64,000 nucleotides of DNA. It comes from Streptomyces cellulosae (GTDB taxonomy: Bacteria; Actinomycetota; Actinomycetes; Streptomycetales; Streptomycetaceae). The translations under genes were made by a program, and so were the position numbers. Under the pieces are notes generated by a model. It saw only the letters and a list, made by a program, of their open reading frames with translations. It had not been told where the DNA came from and searched no databases. Location: assembly GCF_000721105.1 (NCBI RefSeq), contig NZ_JOEV01000033.1, positions 21,017 to 85,016 on the forward strand. The letters run 5' to 3'. Shown here in pieces: positions 29,125-38,181 of the stretch; position 1 is the first letter of the stretch; every line of letters starts with the position of its first letter.

Positions 29125-29738
29125 GGACCCTGCTCGTCGGCGACGACGCCCTGCTCGTCGAGGTGGCCTCGGGTGAGGAGGCACAGGCCCTGCACGCCGA
29201 GCTGGTGCGGCGCCGCGCGGAGGGGTCGCTGCCGGTCCGCGAGATCGTTCCCGCGGCCCGTACGGTCCTCCTCGACGGTCTCGACGACCCTGCCCGCCTG
29301 GCCTCCGAACTGTCCGCCGCCGAGGTCCCGCCCGCTCCCCCACGCGCGCGGGACGTCATCGAACTGCCGGTGCGCTACGACGGCCCCGACCTCGCCGATG
29401 TCGCCGCCCTCTGGGGCGTCGCGGAGCAGGAGGTGGCCCGGATCCACGCGGCCACCGAATTCACCGTCGCCTTCTGCGGTTTCGCCCCCGGCTTCGGCTA
29501 TCTCACCGGACTGCCGACCCGCTACGACATCCCGCGCCGGGCCACTCCGCGCACGGCCGTCCCGGCGGGTTCGGTGGGGCTGGCGGGCCCGTACACGGGC
29601 GTCTACCCCCGCTCCTCTCCCGGCGGCTGGCAGCTGATCGGCACCACGGACGCCGTGCTGTGGGACCACACGCGGGTACCGGCCGCGCTGCTGTCCCCGG
29701 GCACGCGCGTGCGGTTCGTTCCGGTGGGGCGGTCATGA
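29121..29738 (+). CDS. pxpB: 5-oxoprolinase subunit PxpB (allophanate hydrolase subunit 1 family)
   Basis: 205 residues. ATG at 29121 overlaps the pxpA stop. The family signature FTVAFCGFAPGFGYLTGLPT is followed by RRATPRTAVPAGSVGLAGPY and YPRSSPGGWQLIGTTD, which form the cyclophilin-like active-site fold shared with the KipI protein. The N-terminal part (MRTLLVGDDALLVEV) is the usual small domain. PxpB and PxpC form a complex that activates 5-oxoproline. Coupling to pxpC is again by an ATGA overlap. Confidence 0.93.
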   Translation: MRTLLVGDDALLVEVASGEEAQALHAELVRRRAEGSLPVREIVPAARTVLLDGLDDPARLASELSAAEVPPAPPRARDVIELPVRYDGPDLADVAALWGVAEQEVARIHAATEFTVAFCGFAPGFGYLTGLPTRYDIPRRATPRTAVPAGSVGLAGPYTGVYPRSSPGGWQLIGTTDAVLWDHTRVPAALLSPGTRVRFVPVGRS

Positions 29739-30604
29739 CGGACCGCGCGCTCGCCGTCGTCCGCGCCGGAGCCCTCACGACAGTCCAGGACCGGGGCCGC
29801 CCCGGTCACGCCCACCTCGGCGTGCCGCGCTCCGGCGCGCTGGACGGACCGGCGGCGGCGCTCGTCAACCGTCTGGTCGGCAACCGCCCCGAGGCCGCCG
29901 TCCTGGAGACCACCCTCAACGGCTGCACGCTCCGGCCCCGCTCGGAGGTCACCGTGGCTGTGGCGGGCGCGCCCTGCCCGGTCACCCTGGACGGCCGCCC
30001 CGTCGCCTGGGGCGCCCCGGTGCGGGTGCCCGCGGGCTCTCTCCTGGACGTCGGAACGGCCGTCTCCGGAGTACGCGGCTACGTGGGCGTGTCCGGCGGC
30101 CTCGCCGTCGAGGCGGTGCTCGGCAGCCGCTCCACGGACCTGCTGTCGGGCCTCGGGCCGCCTCCGCTCACGGACGGCGCGGTACTGCCCCTGGGCACTC
30201 CGGGAAGGCCCCACGCGCGCGTGGACGTCGCTCCGCAACCGGCGCCCCCGGCCGAACTCGTCCTGCGCGTGACCCTGGGTCCGCGCGACGACTGGTTCAC
30301 GCCGGACGCCGTGCGGGCCTTCACCGCCCGCACCTACCGGGTGTCCTCCGCGAGCAACCGCATCGGGCTGCGCACCGAAGGACCCGCCCTCGAGCGGACC
30401 CTGACCGGCGAGCTCCCCAGCGAGGGCATGGTGCTGGGCGCCGTCCAGGTCCCACCCGACGGAAGGCCCCTGGTATTCCTCGCCGACCACCCGACCACCG
30501 GGGGCTACCCGGTGATCGCGGTCGTCCACGCCGCCGACCTGCCAGCCACCGCACAGGCAGTTCCCGGCACGCCCGTGCGGTTCGTGGCCGTACGCCGCCG
30601 CTGA
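29735..30604 (+). CDS. pxpC: 5-oxoprolinase subunit PxpC (biotin-dependent carboxyltransferase-like family, KipA)
   Basis: 289 residues. ATG at 29735 overlaps the pxpB stop. Conserved PxpC/KipA features are LTTVQDRGRPGHAHLGVPRS, GALDGPAAALVNRLVGN, VRGYVGVSGGLAVEAVLGSR, SSASNRIGLRTEGPAL and PSEGMVLGAVQVPPDGRPLV. It ends in ARG-rich VAVRRR. It completes the three-part 5-oxoprolinase. The 3' end runs directly into the remains of a glycosyltransferase gene on the other strand, which may mark a deletion joint. Confidence 0.93.
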   Translation: MTDRALAVVRAGALTTVQDRGRPGHAHLGVPRSGALDGPAAALVNRLVGNRPEAAVLETTLNGCTLRPRSEVTVAVAGAPCPVTLDGRPVAWGAPVRVPAGSLLDVGTAVSGVRGYVGVSGGLAVEAVLGSRSTDLLSGLGPPPLTDGAVLPLGTPGRPHARVDVAPQPAPPAELVLRVTLGPRDDWFTPDAVRAFTARTYRVSSASNRIGLRTEGPALERTLTGELPSEGMVLGAVQVPPDGRPLVFLADHPTTGGYPVIAVVHAADLPATAQAVPGTPVRFVAVRRR

Positions 30605-31117
30605 CCGTTCCTGAAGACTGAGCAGGAGCCCGAAGCGCTCCGCACGCGCGCGTGCGGCCTCCCAGCGCTCCTCCACGTGCCGGGCGAGCAGCAGTTCCAC
30701 GGCGTCCGCGAAGGCGCCCCCGTGGTCCGCGGCGACCGCCCCGGCGGAACCGATCACCTCGGGCAGCACGGACGAGGCGCTGACGACCACGGGCGTGCCG
30801 CAGGCCATCGCCTCCAGGGCGGCGAGCCCGGACGTCTCGGCGGGCCCAGGCGCCAGGCACACGTCGGCGGACGCCTGGAGCGCGCCCAGCTCCCCGCGGT
30901 CGGCGACGTGTCCGAGGAACGTCACCGGCAACCCGGTTCCCGGCCCGCTGTTCCAGCTGTGGGCGTCGGCCCCGGGCCCGGAACCGGCGACGGTGGCCGG
31001 CGCGACGACGAGCGGAGAGTGACCGCGATCCACGAGGTGCCGGACGGTCTGGAGCGCGCAGTGGGCCACACCGTTCACATCGGGGGGAAAGGATTCGGTC
31101 ACGATGACGACACGCAT
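30605..31117 (-). pseudogene. Family 4 glycosyltransferase remnant with internal deletion
   Basis: The ATG at 31117 gives MRVVIVTESFPPDVNGVAHC, a normal start for an actinobacterial GT4 mannosyltransferase. After about 50 residues the sequence jumps to LPVTFLGHVADRGELGALQA, then PAETSGLAALEAMACGTPVV, which belong to the second (nucleotide-sugar-binding) half. The acceptor domain and inter-domain region, roughly 200 residues, are absent. Past about 30610 the frame stays open but only as antisense of pxpC, so the natural C terminus is also lost. A GT4 enzyme is normally near 370-400 residues; this has about 170. I judge it non-functional. Confidence 0.7.
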
Positions 31118-31350
31118 ACCCGTGTTGTCTCCGGGGTGGACGTGGCCGCGTCAACGTGGATCTTTCCGGACGAGGAACGGTCCATGAGCGTTGCGCGGCA
31201 CACCCGAGCAGGTCAGGCCCCGTCCATGCCTGGCCGGCCCGCGCGTCGCCCCACGTTCACCCAGCGGGTGCGCTGGTACCCGGACAGTTCACGGGTGGGC
31301 GCACCTGAGCCAGATGCGATCAGGATCGGACGTATCCGAAAGACCGGCGT

Positions 31351-32769
31351 TCACATGGCGGTCGCGTCCGGTCCGATTCGGCTGCGGACGGCGGTCTGGA
31401 CCTCGGCCTCCTCGGCCGGGTCGGCGGCGAGCCGGCGCAGCCGCTCGACGACCCGGGCGTCACCGGTCTCGGCGTGCCGGGCGGCGATCTCCCGGGTGCT
31501 CTCCTCGCAGTCCCACAGGCACTCGACGGCGAAGCCGGTGGCGAAGGAGGGGTCGGTGGCGGCGAGGGCACGGGCGGCCCGGCCGCGCAGATGAGACGAG
31601 GCGGTCTCACGGTAGACATGGCGCAGCACGGGGGCCGCGCAGGCGATGCCGAGCCGTCCGGTGCCGTCAACGAGGGTCCACAGGGTCGGCGCGTCGGGTC
31701 CTTCGCCCCGTACGGCCTCCCGGAGGGCGGCGAGGACGAGTTCGCTGTCCTGGGCCCCGCCCCGGCAGGAGAGCATCCGGCCGGCGGCGGCGCCCAGGGG
31801 ATCGGGCCGGTGGGCCCAGCCGCGCGCCCGCTCGACGGCGGCGACACTGCGCATGCGTTCGAAGGCGTCCACGGCGGCGTCCACGACGACGGAGGTGCCG
31901 GTGATCACCGCCACCTCGATCAGGTCGAGGGCCTCGGGATCGTTGCTGTCGGCGAGATAGCGCAGGGCGGTACAGCGGGCGCCGTCGGTGCCGTCCTGGG
32001 CGGCCCGGACGATCTCCGGCCGGTCCTCGGGTCCCGCCACGGCCACCAGACAGCGGGCGGCGGGCACATGGAGGGCCGCGCCGCGTTCCATTCCCTGCTG
32101 GGCCCACTCGAAGACGGCCCGCACGCTCCATCCCGGGCGGGGCCCGCTCGGTCGCATCTGCCGTTGCCAGCGGTCGAAGCAGCCGGTCTCCTGGGCGGCA
32201 CGCACGCGCGTGGCGATCGATTCGCGCGGGTCGTCCGCCCACAACCGCCAGGGCCGGGGCTCGAAGGAGTCCCGCACGACGGCGGCCAGCTCGGCCTCGC
32301 CCTCGGCGTCGGTCGCGAACCGCGCCAGGACGGGCGCCGCCAGGGCACGCAGCCCGGCGTCGTCGTCGCGCAGCGCCAGTTCGTCCAGGGCCCAGGCCCA
32401 GTTGGAGCCGGAGGCGGCGTACCTGCGCAGCAGCGCGAGCGCGTCCCGCCGGCCGTACGAGGCGAGATGACCGAGGACCGCGAGGGCCAGCCCGGTGCGC
32501 GATTCCTCGGTGTCGAGTACGTCCTCGACGTCGAAGAGGTGGGCCTCGATCTCGTCCAGCTCGCCGTTCAGGTCGAGGAAGAGACGGGCGTAGTAGAGGG
32601 AGCGGTTCTCCACCTGCCAGTCGTGGCGGGGATCGCGCAGCACGCAGTGGTTCAGCGCCGCGAGCGCTTCGGCGCGCGGTGCGGTGAGCGCGTGCAGTGT
32701 GCCGTCGCCGCGGCCCCGCTGGAGCAGGCCGAGCAGCGTACCGCTGGGCGCTATGACCGGATCGAACAT
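31351..32769 (-). CDS. HEAT-repeat-like protein
   Basis: 472 residues. I chose the ATG at 32769 because GAGG lies nine bases upstream. An ATG five codons earlier is in frame but poorly spaced. The protein is almost entirely helical, with repeated Ala/Leu-rich pairs such as TGLALAVLGHLASYGRRDAL, LRALAAPVLARFATDAEGE, ALRYLADSNDPEALDLIEV and LRGRAARALAATDPSFATGF, typical of HEAT or PBS-lyase-like scaffolds. There is no signal peptide or catalytic motif. Such proteins usually mediate protein contacts. It reads divergently from no close partner; its specific role is unknown. Confidence 0.75.
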   Translation of the reverse strand: MFDPVIAPSGTLLGLLQRGRGDGTLHALTAPRAEALAALNHCVLRDPRHDWQVENRSLYYARLFLDLNGELDEIEAHLFDVEDVLDTEESRTGLALAVLGHLASYGRRDALALLRRYAASGSNWAWALDELALRDDDAGLRALAAPVLARFATDAEGEAELAAVVRDSFEPRPWRLWADDPRESIATRVRAAQETGCFDRWQRQMRPSGPRPGWSVRAVFEWAQQGMERGAALHVPAARCLVAVAGPEDRPEIVRAAQDGTDGARCTALRYLADSNDPEALDLIEVAVITGTSVVVDAAVDAFERMRSVAAVERARGWAHRPDPLGAAAGRMLSCRGGAQDSELVLAALREAVRGEGPDAPTLWTLVDGTGRLGIACAAPVLRHVYRETASSHLRGRAARALAATDPSFATGFAVECLWDCEESTREIAARHAETGDARVVERLRRLAADPAEEAEVQTAVRSRIGPDATAM

Positions 32770-33067
32770 GGGAAACAGCCTCACATCAAGCGTCGACGCA
32801 ACCGGGGACGTGCATTACCTGGCCGCGTGACAACACGTCGGGGCGCCCGCCGTTTCCTGCTTGCTGTAAGCCATCTTCCTCTGCCTCTCGTCGGTGGCCC
32901 ATACGGACCGTGTCACGGTCCGCGCGGTGTGGCGTCATCCGCCCAGCCATCACGTCCGTCAACCACGAGGTCATGATGACTCGGCAGTTCCATCCGCCGC
33001 GACCGAAATTTCGGCGGCCCGTTACCGCCTCCCCCGTTCTGTGTGTCCGCCCTGGTCAGGGCAGGGT

Positions 33068-33460
33068 TCAGTGTGCGCCGAACAAATCGAGCAGCTGCGT
33101 CTTGCCGAACATCCGGGCCGTGTCGACGGCGGACGGAGTGCCCGACGCGGGATCGGCACCGGCCTCCAGAAGAGCCTTGATCACTTCTTCCTCGCCCTTG
33201 AAGACGGCCCCGGCCAGCGGGGTCTGCCCCCGGTCGTTGATCCGATCGGCCTCGGCGCCCCGGGCGAGCAGGGCGCGTACGGCGTCGGCGTGGCCGTGGT
33301 ACGCGGCGAGCATCACCAGGGAGTCGCCGCGGTCGTTGGTCAGGTTGGCCGGTACGCCCGCGTCCACGTACGCCACGAGCTCCTCGGTCTGCCCCCTCCG
33401 GGCCAGATCGAAGATCTTGGTCGCGAGCTCCACGACCTCGGGGTCGGGGGCTTCACTCAT
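33068..33460 (-). CDS. Ankyrin-repeat protein
   Basis: 130 residues from ATG at 33460. At least three ankyrin repeats are visible: RRGQTEELVAYVDAGVPANL, then NDRGDSLVMLAAYHGHADAV with RALLARGAEADR, then NDRGQTPLAGAVFKGEEEVI with KALLEAGADP. The protein is small, soluble and acidic. A gap of about 300 bases separates it from the HEAT-repeat gene (start 32769) on the same strand; that gap holds no gene I recognise. Proteins like this occur widely in Streptomyces as single-domain binding proteins. No partner can be named. Confidence 0.88.
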   Translation of the reverse strand: MSEAPDPEVVELATKIFDLARRGQTEELVAYVDAGVPANLTNDRGDSLVMLAAYHGHADAVRALLARGAEADRINDRGQTPLAGAVFKGEEEVIKALLEAGADPASGTPSAVDTARMFGKTQLLDLFGAH

Positions 33461-33732
33461 CGGCCGGACCGCCTCTCCATGCAACCGTTCAGGTGAATCG
33501 CCAGGGTACTGGCTCGCGCCGCACATGACCCGCGTTGCCGGAGGTAAGGATCACCGCGGACCCGGCCGGCCAGGAGAGTCCGGCTCAGCCGGCCCAGGAC
33601 GACTCCGCCACCTGGGGGAAATCAACCGGTATTCACTCAGTTGCACCTTTTATCGTATAGATACATGCTGTGATCCTGGAAGTACTCATGGTGACTGTCC
33701 CGTGACTGTCCCCACGAACCAGGAGAGCCCAA
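33461..33732. promoter_or_regulatory. Upstream region of smeA with AT-rich segment
   Basis: The region holds an unusually AT-rich block at 33630-33668, including TTGCACCTTTTATCGTATAG followed by ATACATGC. Within it TATCGTATAGATA is an imperfect palindrome. In S. coelicolor the smeA-sffA promoter is developmentally controlled and depends on whi genes; I cannot assign the sigma factor here. The smeA start is preceded by CCAGGAGAG. Confidence 0.4.
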
Positions 33733-33927
33733 ATGATCCTGTCCATCTCAGGTGTGGTCCTGCTCGGCATCATCGTCTTCCTCTTCTTCCGCAAGGACGG
33801 CCTCAAGGCCTCACACGCCCTGGTCTCGGTGCTGTTCGGCTTCTATCTCGCGAGCACGGCCATCGCTCCGAGCATCAAGGCCGGCGGCGAGAGCCTCGCG
33901 AGCCTCCTCGGCGGAATCAAGTTCTGA
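33733..33927 (+). CDS. smeA: SmeA, small membrane protein targeting SffA to sporulation septa
   Basis: 64 residues, ATG at 33733 with GGAG upstream. The N-terminal helix MILSISGVVLLGIIVFLFFR is followed by KDGLKASHALVSVLFGFYLA, a second hydrophobic stretch, and a short tail. Size, two-helix layout and position directly in front of an FtsK-like gene match SmeA, described in S. coelicolor as a small protein that localises to sporulation septa and recruits the SpoIIIE/FtsK-like SffA. Identification is by size and gene order as well as sequence feel. It is 51 bases upstream of sffA in the same operon. Confidence 0.85.
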   Translation: MILSISGVVLLGIIVFLFFRKDGLKASHALVSVLFGFYLASTAIAPSIKAGGESLASLLGGIKF

Positions 33928-33978
33928 CGCCCCCACGACCGTACGCACCATGTCCGTACGCACCATCAGGAGACAGCA

Positions 33979-35688
33979 GTGGCCCGGCGCCCCCTCCCCC
34001 GCATCCTGAGCACAGGCAGCGCGCAGATCGCCCGGAGCCGGGAGCTGGCCCGGACGGCGGCCGACAGCGCCACCGACGTCCTCCACCCGCTGATCACGAT
34101 CACCCGCGGGCTGCGCCGGCTGGCATCGGCCGGATGGCGCAGGTGGGCCGAGACTCCCAAGGACAAGCGCGGGCCGCTGCTGTTCCTGGTGGCATCGGTG
34201 ATCCTGGTGGTGGCCCTCGTCCCGTACGGCCCGCTGCTCGCCGTCATCACACTGATGGCGGCGGCAGCCTGGCAGGGCCGCGACGGCGGGGAGCCGGAAC
34301 AGGAGGGCCCCGACGAGTCGCAGACCCAACGACTCCAGTCGCTGTACGAGGCTCTCGTGCCGTACTTCTCGACCGCCGAGGACCCGGCACCGCTGTACGC
34401 GCACGGCGGCGAGTGGGAGAAGGTCTTCCCCGCGTACGAGTTCGACGAGACGGGCCGCACGACCCACCTCGTGATCCGCTACCCGGCGTACTTCACCGAC
34501 GGCGAGGCGGAGTCCCGCGCCCGCATCGAGCAGTTGCTGCACGCCAAGTCGGGCCGCGGCCGCGAATACCACTTCGCCTGGGACGAGGAGGGCAACCACC
34601 TCACGGTCACCGCCCTGCCCCCGCTGCCCACCGACATCGCCGCCCAGCGATTCGTCACCGCACCCGGCGAGACGGTGCTCGGCTTCACCGACCCCTCCGA
34701 GGTCCGGCGCACACTCCCCCTCACCTACGGTGAACAGCAGCGCGATGTCCCCCCGGTCGTCTGGCGCACCGGCACCCGCTCCACCGAGCCGCACCTGCTG
34801 GTCGTGGGACAGCCGGGCAGCGGCACCTCCACCCTGCTCCGCTCGATCGCCCTGCAGGCTTTGCGGTACGGCGACGTGGTGATCGTCGAGGGCGGCGGCA
34901 CCGGTGAGTACGCCTGCCTCACAGGCCGGGACGGCGTCCTCGCGGTGGAGTGCGGACTGGCCGGGACGCTGGCCAGCCTGGAGTGGGCGGCGACGGAGAC
35001 GGAGCGGCGCCTGATCGCCGCGAACCGAGCCCGCCAGGCGGGTGATCCGCCGCCGGACGACACCAGACGGCCCCTCTGGCTCCTGCTGGACCGTCCGAGC
35101 GCGTTCGCCCACATCGCCGCCGCCGACGGCCGCAAGGAGCCGCAGTCCCTCCTCCAGGTCCCTCTCCGGCACGGCCGCGCGGCGAACGTCACGGTGGTCG
35201 TCGCGGAGCAGTTCGACACCGCGGACAGCCTGAGCGACGCGGTACGCCAGCACACGCGCGCGCGGGTCGTGCTCGGCCCGGCCACCGGCCGGCAGCTGGA
35301 GACGGTCCTGGGCATGCGCCCGCCCACCACCCCGGTCACCCACGTCCCACCCGGCCGCGGCTACGCCCGCCTCGGGACGGGCCCGGTCCACCGCCTCCAG
35401 GTCCCGTCCACCCCGGACCCGGACGACGAGGCCACCAGCGACACGGACCGCCAGGCGGTACTGGCGTTGCTGCCCCCCAGAACGACACCGGCGGACGGGG
35501 AGAACCTGCCGGGGGCGGAAACGGCGCAGAAGGCGGCGGCGGACGTGGAAGCGGCGGAGGCGGCTCCTGCGGGGGCGGTGCTGAGCGAGGCTGTACCAGT
35601 GGAGACGGTTCCTACCAAGGCGGTCACGACGAACGTGGTTCCAGCGGAGGCGGCGACGACGGAAGCAGTGGGGGCGGAGACTTCGTAG
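33979..35688 (+). CDS. sffA: SffA, SpoIIIE/FtsK-like membrane protein of sporulation septa, degenerate ATPase motifs
   Basis: 569 residues, GTG at 33979 after AGGAGA. A basic N-terminal part precedes two close membrane segments (GPLLFLVASVILVVALVPYG and PLLAVITLMAAAAW, about 65-95). A soluble domain follows, then the FtsK-type ATPase. The P-loop reads VVGQPGSGTSTLLRSIA, with Thr in place of the essential Lys. The Walker B region is RPLWLLLDRP, without the usual Glu. The tail (about 495-569) is a low-complexity Ala/Val/Thr/Glu run. With smeA it should act at septa during spore chromosome segregation, but ATP-driven DNA pumping is doubtful with these motifs. Confidence 0.85.
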   Translation: MARRPLPRILSTGSAQIARSRELARTAADSATDVLHPLITITRGLRRLASAGWRRWAETPKDKRGPLLFLVASVILVVALVPYGPLLAVITLMAAAAWQGRDGGEPEQEGPDESQTQRLQSLYEALVPYFSTAEDPAPLYAHGGEWEKVFPAYEFDETGRTTHLVIRYPAYFTDGEAESRARIEQLLHAKSGRGREYHFAWDEEGNHLTVTALPPLPTDIAAQRFVTAPGETVLGFTDPSEVRRTLPLTYGEQQRDVPPVVWRTGTRSTEPHLLVVGQPGSGTSTLLRSIALQALRYGDVVIVEGGGTGEYACLTGRDGVLAVECGLAGTLASLEWAATETERRLIAANRARQAGDPPPDDTRRPLWLLLDRPSAFAHIAAADGRKEPQSLLQVPLRHGRAANVTVVVAEQFDTADSLSDAVRQHTRARVVLGPATGRQLETVLGMRPPTTPVTHVPPGRGYARLGTGPVHRLQVPSTPDPDDEATSDTDRQAVLALLPPRTTPADGENLPGAETAQKAAADVEAAEAAPAGAVLSEAVPVETVPTKAVTTNVVPAEAATTEAVGAETS

Positions 35689-35917
35689 TCGCCGTCGCCG
35701 GAGCGGGGGGGGGCAGCCCCGCCGCTGGCGCGCCCGCTCTCCAGCGGCCGCCGAGAGTGAGGGGAGGGTGGGCGCAACGGCACCCCTGCCGGCGCGGGCG
35801 AGCGAACTCGTCTGGGTCTTCCTCGGCGAGATGTTCCCGAACAAGCTCACCAGCCCCCACGAACCCCCTTCACACCCGGCCCCGGCCCCCGCGTCCACCC
35901 CGCTCCACCCGTCCCAG

Positions 35918-37423
35918 CTACGCGACAAACGTACGAGGTGCCTCCCCACCCCCGGACCCCCCGCTCTCGACCAACCGCGCCGCCGCGGCCAACCGCACCG
36001 CCGCCTCCTCGGCCACCGCGCCCCCCACGGTGAACGGCAACCGCACATACCCCTCGAAGGCCCCGTCGACCCCGAAGCGGGGCCCGGACGGGACCCTCAC
36101 CCCGACCCGCTCCCCCACCTCCGCGAGCCGCGATCCGGACAGACCGCCCGCCCGCACCCACAGCGTCAGCCCGCCCTGCGGCACCTCGAACTCCCACGCC
36201 GGAAGCTCTCTGCGCACCGCGGCCACCAGCGCGTCCCGGTTGTCCCGCGCCTGCTCCCGCCGCACCTCCACGGCCTTCGCCCAGCCCCCCGTGCTGAACA
36301 GCCAGTTCACCGCCAGCTGCTCCAGCACCGGGGTGCCCAGATCGGCGTACGCCCGCGCGGCGACCAGGCTGCGGATGACATCCGGTGCCGCCCGCACCCA
36401 CCCGATCCGCATCCCCGCCCAGAACGCCTTACTGGCCGACCCGACGGTGATCACCGTGGACCCGGCCGGGTCGAAGGCACACACGGCCCGCGGCATCGCC
36501 CCCGCGATCTCCTCGTCCAGCCACAGCTCGCTCATCGTCTCGTCGGCGACCAGCACCGTCCCCGCCGACCGCGCCGCCTCCACCAGCCGCCGCCGTTGGT
36601 CCTCGTCGGCGAGCGCGCCCGTCGGGTTGTGGAAGTCGGCGACGACATACGCCAGCCGGGGCGCCGCGTCCCGCAGCACCTGCCGCCAGCGGTCCATGTC
36701 CCATCCGGTCAGCCCCTCGGCCATGGCGACGGGCACCAGCCGGGCGCCCGCCTCCCGCATCAGCTGGAGGATGTTGGCGTAGGACGGCGACTCGACGGCG
36801 ATCCGTTCGCCCCGCCCCGCGAACAGATGGCAGATCGCGTCGATGGCGCCCATCGCTCCGGTCGTCACCATGATCTGCTCGGGCATCGTGGGGATCCCGC
36901 GCGCGGTGTACCGCTCGGCGATCATCGCGCGCAGGGCGGGCAGCCCCGCCGGATAGTCCCCGTGCGTGTGGGCGTACGGCGGCAGCTCCTCGAGGGCCCC
37001 TTGCACGGCGCGGGTCAGCCACGGCTCCGGCGCCGGCAGCGCCGCGCAACCCAGGTCGATCATCGAGCCGAGGGCCTCCGGCGGGAGGGGTTCCAGGCCG
37101 CGGGCGGGCAGCGGGTTGCCTGCCGGTACCGCCGTCCAACTGCCGGACCCGCGCCGGGACTCCAGGAACCCTTCGGTGCGCAGGGCCTCGTACGCGGCGG
37201 CGACCGTCGTACGGCTGACGGACAGGGCCAGGGCCAGTTCGCGTTCGGCGGGCAGCCGGGCGGCCACCGGCACGCGCCCTTCGAGGACCAGCAGGCGGAT
37301 GCCGTCGGCCAGCGCGCGGTAGGCCGGCGGGCGGCGGGTACCGGGGCCGGCCGGCCGGTCCTGCTGGGAGTTGAGCAGCCGGGCCAACTGCACCGCACCC
37401 ATCGCCGAAGTCCACTGCGCCAT
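35918..37423 (-). CDS. yczR: MocR-family regulator (GntR DNA-binding domain fused to PLP aminotransferase fold), YczR-like
   Basis: 501 residues. ATG at 37423 (MAQWTSAMGAVQLARLL) fits better than the farther ATG at 37489. The GntR winged helix covers about 25-95 (RALADGIRLLVLEGRVP, LPAERELALALSVSRTTVAA). The aminotransferase-like domain has the PLP region VADFHNPTGALADEDQRR and the Schiff-base lysine in TVGSASKAFWAGMRIGWVRA. It is divergent from the membrane protein gene yczE, the classic pairing of the YczR subgroup. It probably regulates yczE and itself from the 98-bp gap between them. The PLP ligand form sensed is not known to me. Confidence 0.85.
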   Translation of the reverse strand: MAQWTSAMGAVQLARLLNSQQDRPAGPGTRRPPAYRALADGIRLLVLEGRVPVAARLPAERELALALSVSRTTVAAAYEALRTEGFLESRRGSGSWTAVPAGNPLPARGLEPLPPEALGSMIDLGCAALPAPEPWLTRAVQGALEELPPYAHTHGDYPAGLPALRAMIAERYTARGIPTMPEQIMVTTGAMGAIDAICHLFAGRGERIAVESPSYANILQLMREAGARLVPVAMAEGLTGWDMDRWRQVLRDAAPRLAYVVADFHNPTGALADEDQRRRLVEAARSAGTVLVADETMSELWLDEEIAGAMPRAVCAFDPAGSTVITVGSASKAFWAGMRIGWVRAAPDVIRSLVAARAYADLGTPVLEQLAVNWLFSTGGWAKAVEVRREQARDNRDALVAAVRRELPAWEFEVPQGGLTLWVRAGGLSGSRLAEVGERVGVRVPSGPRFGVDGAFEGYVRLPFTVGGAVAEEAAVRLAAAARLVESGGSGGGEAPRTFVA

Positions 37424-37521
37424 CGAATTCAGTCCACCTTCCCCGAATTGGCCATGGATGAGGCTTCCACCCACGCCACAGGGTGTCACAAGTCAGGCCA
37501 CTACCACCACAGGAGGACCTC

Positions 37522-38181
37522 TTGTCCACGACCAGCCCGGGCCGCTTCGGGCGACGACTGATCCAGCTGTACGTCGGTCTCGCCCTGTACGGGGTGAGTT
37601 CCGCCCTCCTGGTCGATGCGGGGCTGGGCCTGGAACCCTGGGGCGTTCTGCACCAGGGCCTGGCCGAGCTCACCGGCCGGTCGATCGGGGTCGTCTCGAT
37701 CGTCGTCGGCGCGGTCGTGCTGCTCCTGTGGATCCCCCTGCGCCAGCGCCCCGGACTGGGCACGGTCTCGAACGTCTTCGTGGTCGGTCTCGCGATGGAC
37801 GGCACGCTCGCCCTGATCACCGAGGCGCACACCCTCGTCGTACGGATCCCCCTCCTCCTCGGCGGCATCCTGCTCAACGGCGTGGCCACCGGCCTCTACA
37901 TCGCCGCCCGCTTCGGCCCCGGCCCCCGGGACGGGCTGATGACCGGCCTGCACCGGCGCACCGGCCGCTCGATCCGCCTGATGCGCACCGCCGTGGAGGT
38001 GGCGGTCGTCGTGACCGGCTTCGCCCTGGGCGGCACCCTCGGCGTCGGCACCCTGCTGTACGCGGTGGCGATCGGCCCGCTCGCCCAGCTCTTCCTGCGC
38101 GTCTTCGCCGTCCCCTCGGCATCCGGAGGCAGCCCGGTCGTTGCCACCGGGCCACCACAGGAGGCGATACTGCGACCGTGA
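37522..38181 (+). CDS. yczE: YczE/YitT-family membrane protein
   Basis: 219 residues. TTG at 37522 is favoured because AGGAGG lies at a proper distance just upstream; no ATG or GTG start is as well placed. Five to six hydrophobic segments are visible (LIQLYVGLALYGVSSALLVD, SIGVVSIVVGAVVLLLWIPL, VRIPLLLGGILLNGVATGLY, AVEVAVVVTGFALGGTLGVG and TLLYAVAIGPLAQLFLRVF). The GLEPWGVLHQGL and FGPGPRDGLMTGL stretches are family hallmarks. Substrate unknown. Its stop overlaps the start of the phosphodiesterase gene (GTGA), so the two are coupled. Confidence 0.85.
   Translation: MSTTSPGRFGRRLIQLYVGLALYGVSSALLVDAGLGLEPWGVLHQGLAELTGRSIGVVSIVVGAVVLLLWIPLRQRPGLGTVSNVFVVGLAMDGTLALITEAHTLVVRIPLLLGGILLNGVATGLYIAARFGPGPRDGLMTGLHRRTGRSIRLMRTAVEVAVVVTGFALGGTLGVGTLLYAVAIGPLAQLFLRVFAVPSASGGSPVVATGPPQEAILRP

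Noticed and set aside
29603..30600. C-terminal extension of the glycosyltransferase frame
   Set aside because: Sequence here is antisense of pxpC and has no GT4 character; only open because of GC bias.
33461..33732. Defined -35/-10 promoter for smeA
   Set aside because: Several AT-rich hexamers exist but none pair at a normal spacing; I left it as an unassigned region.
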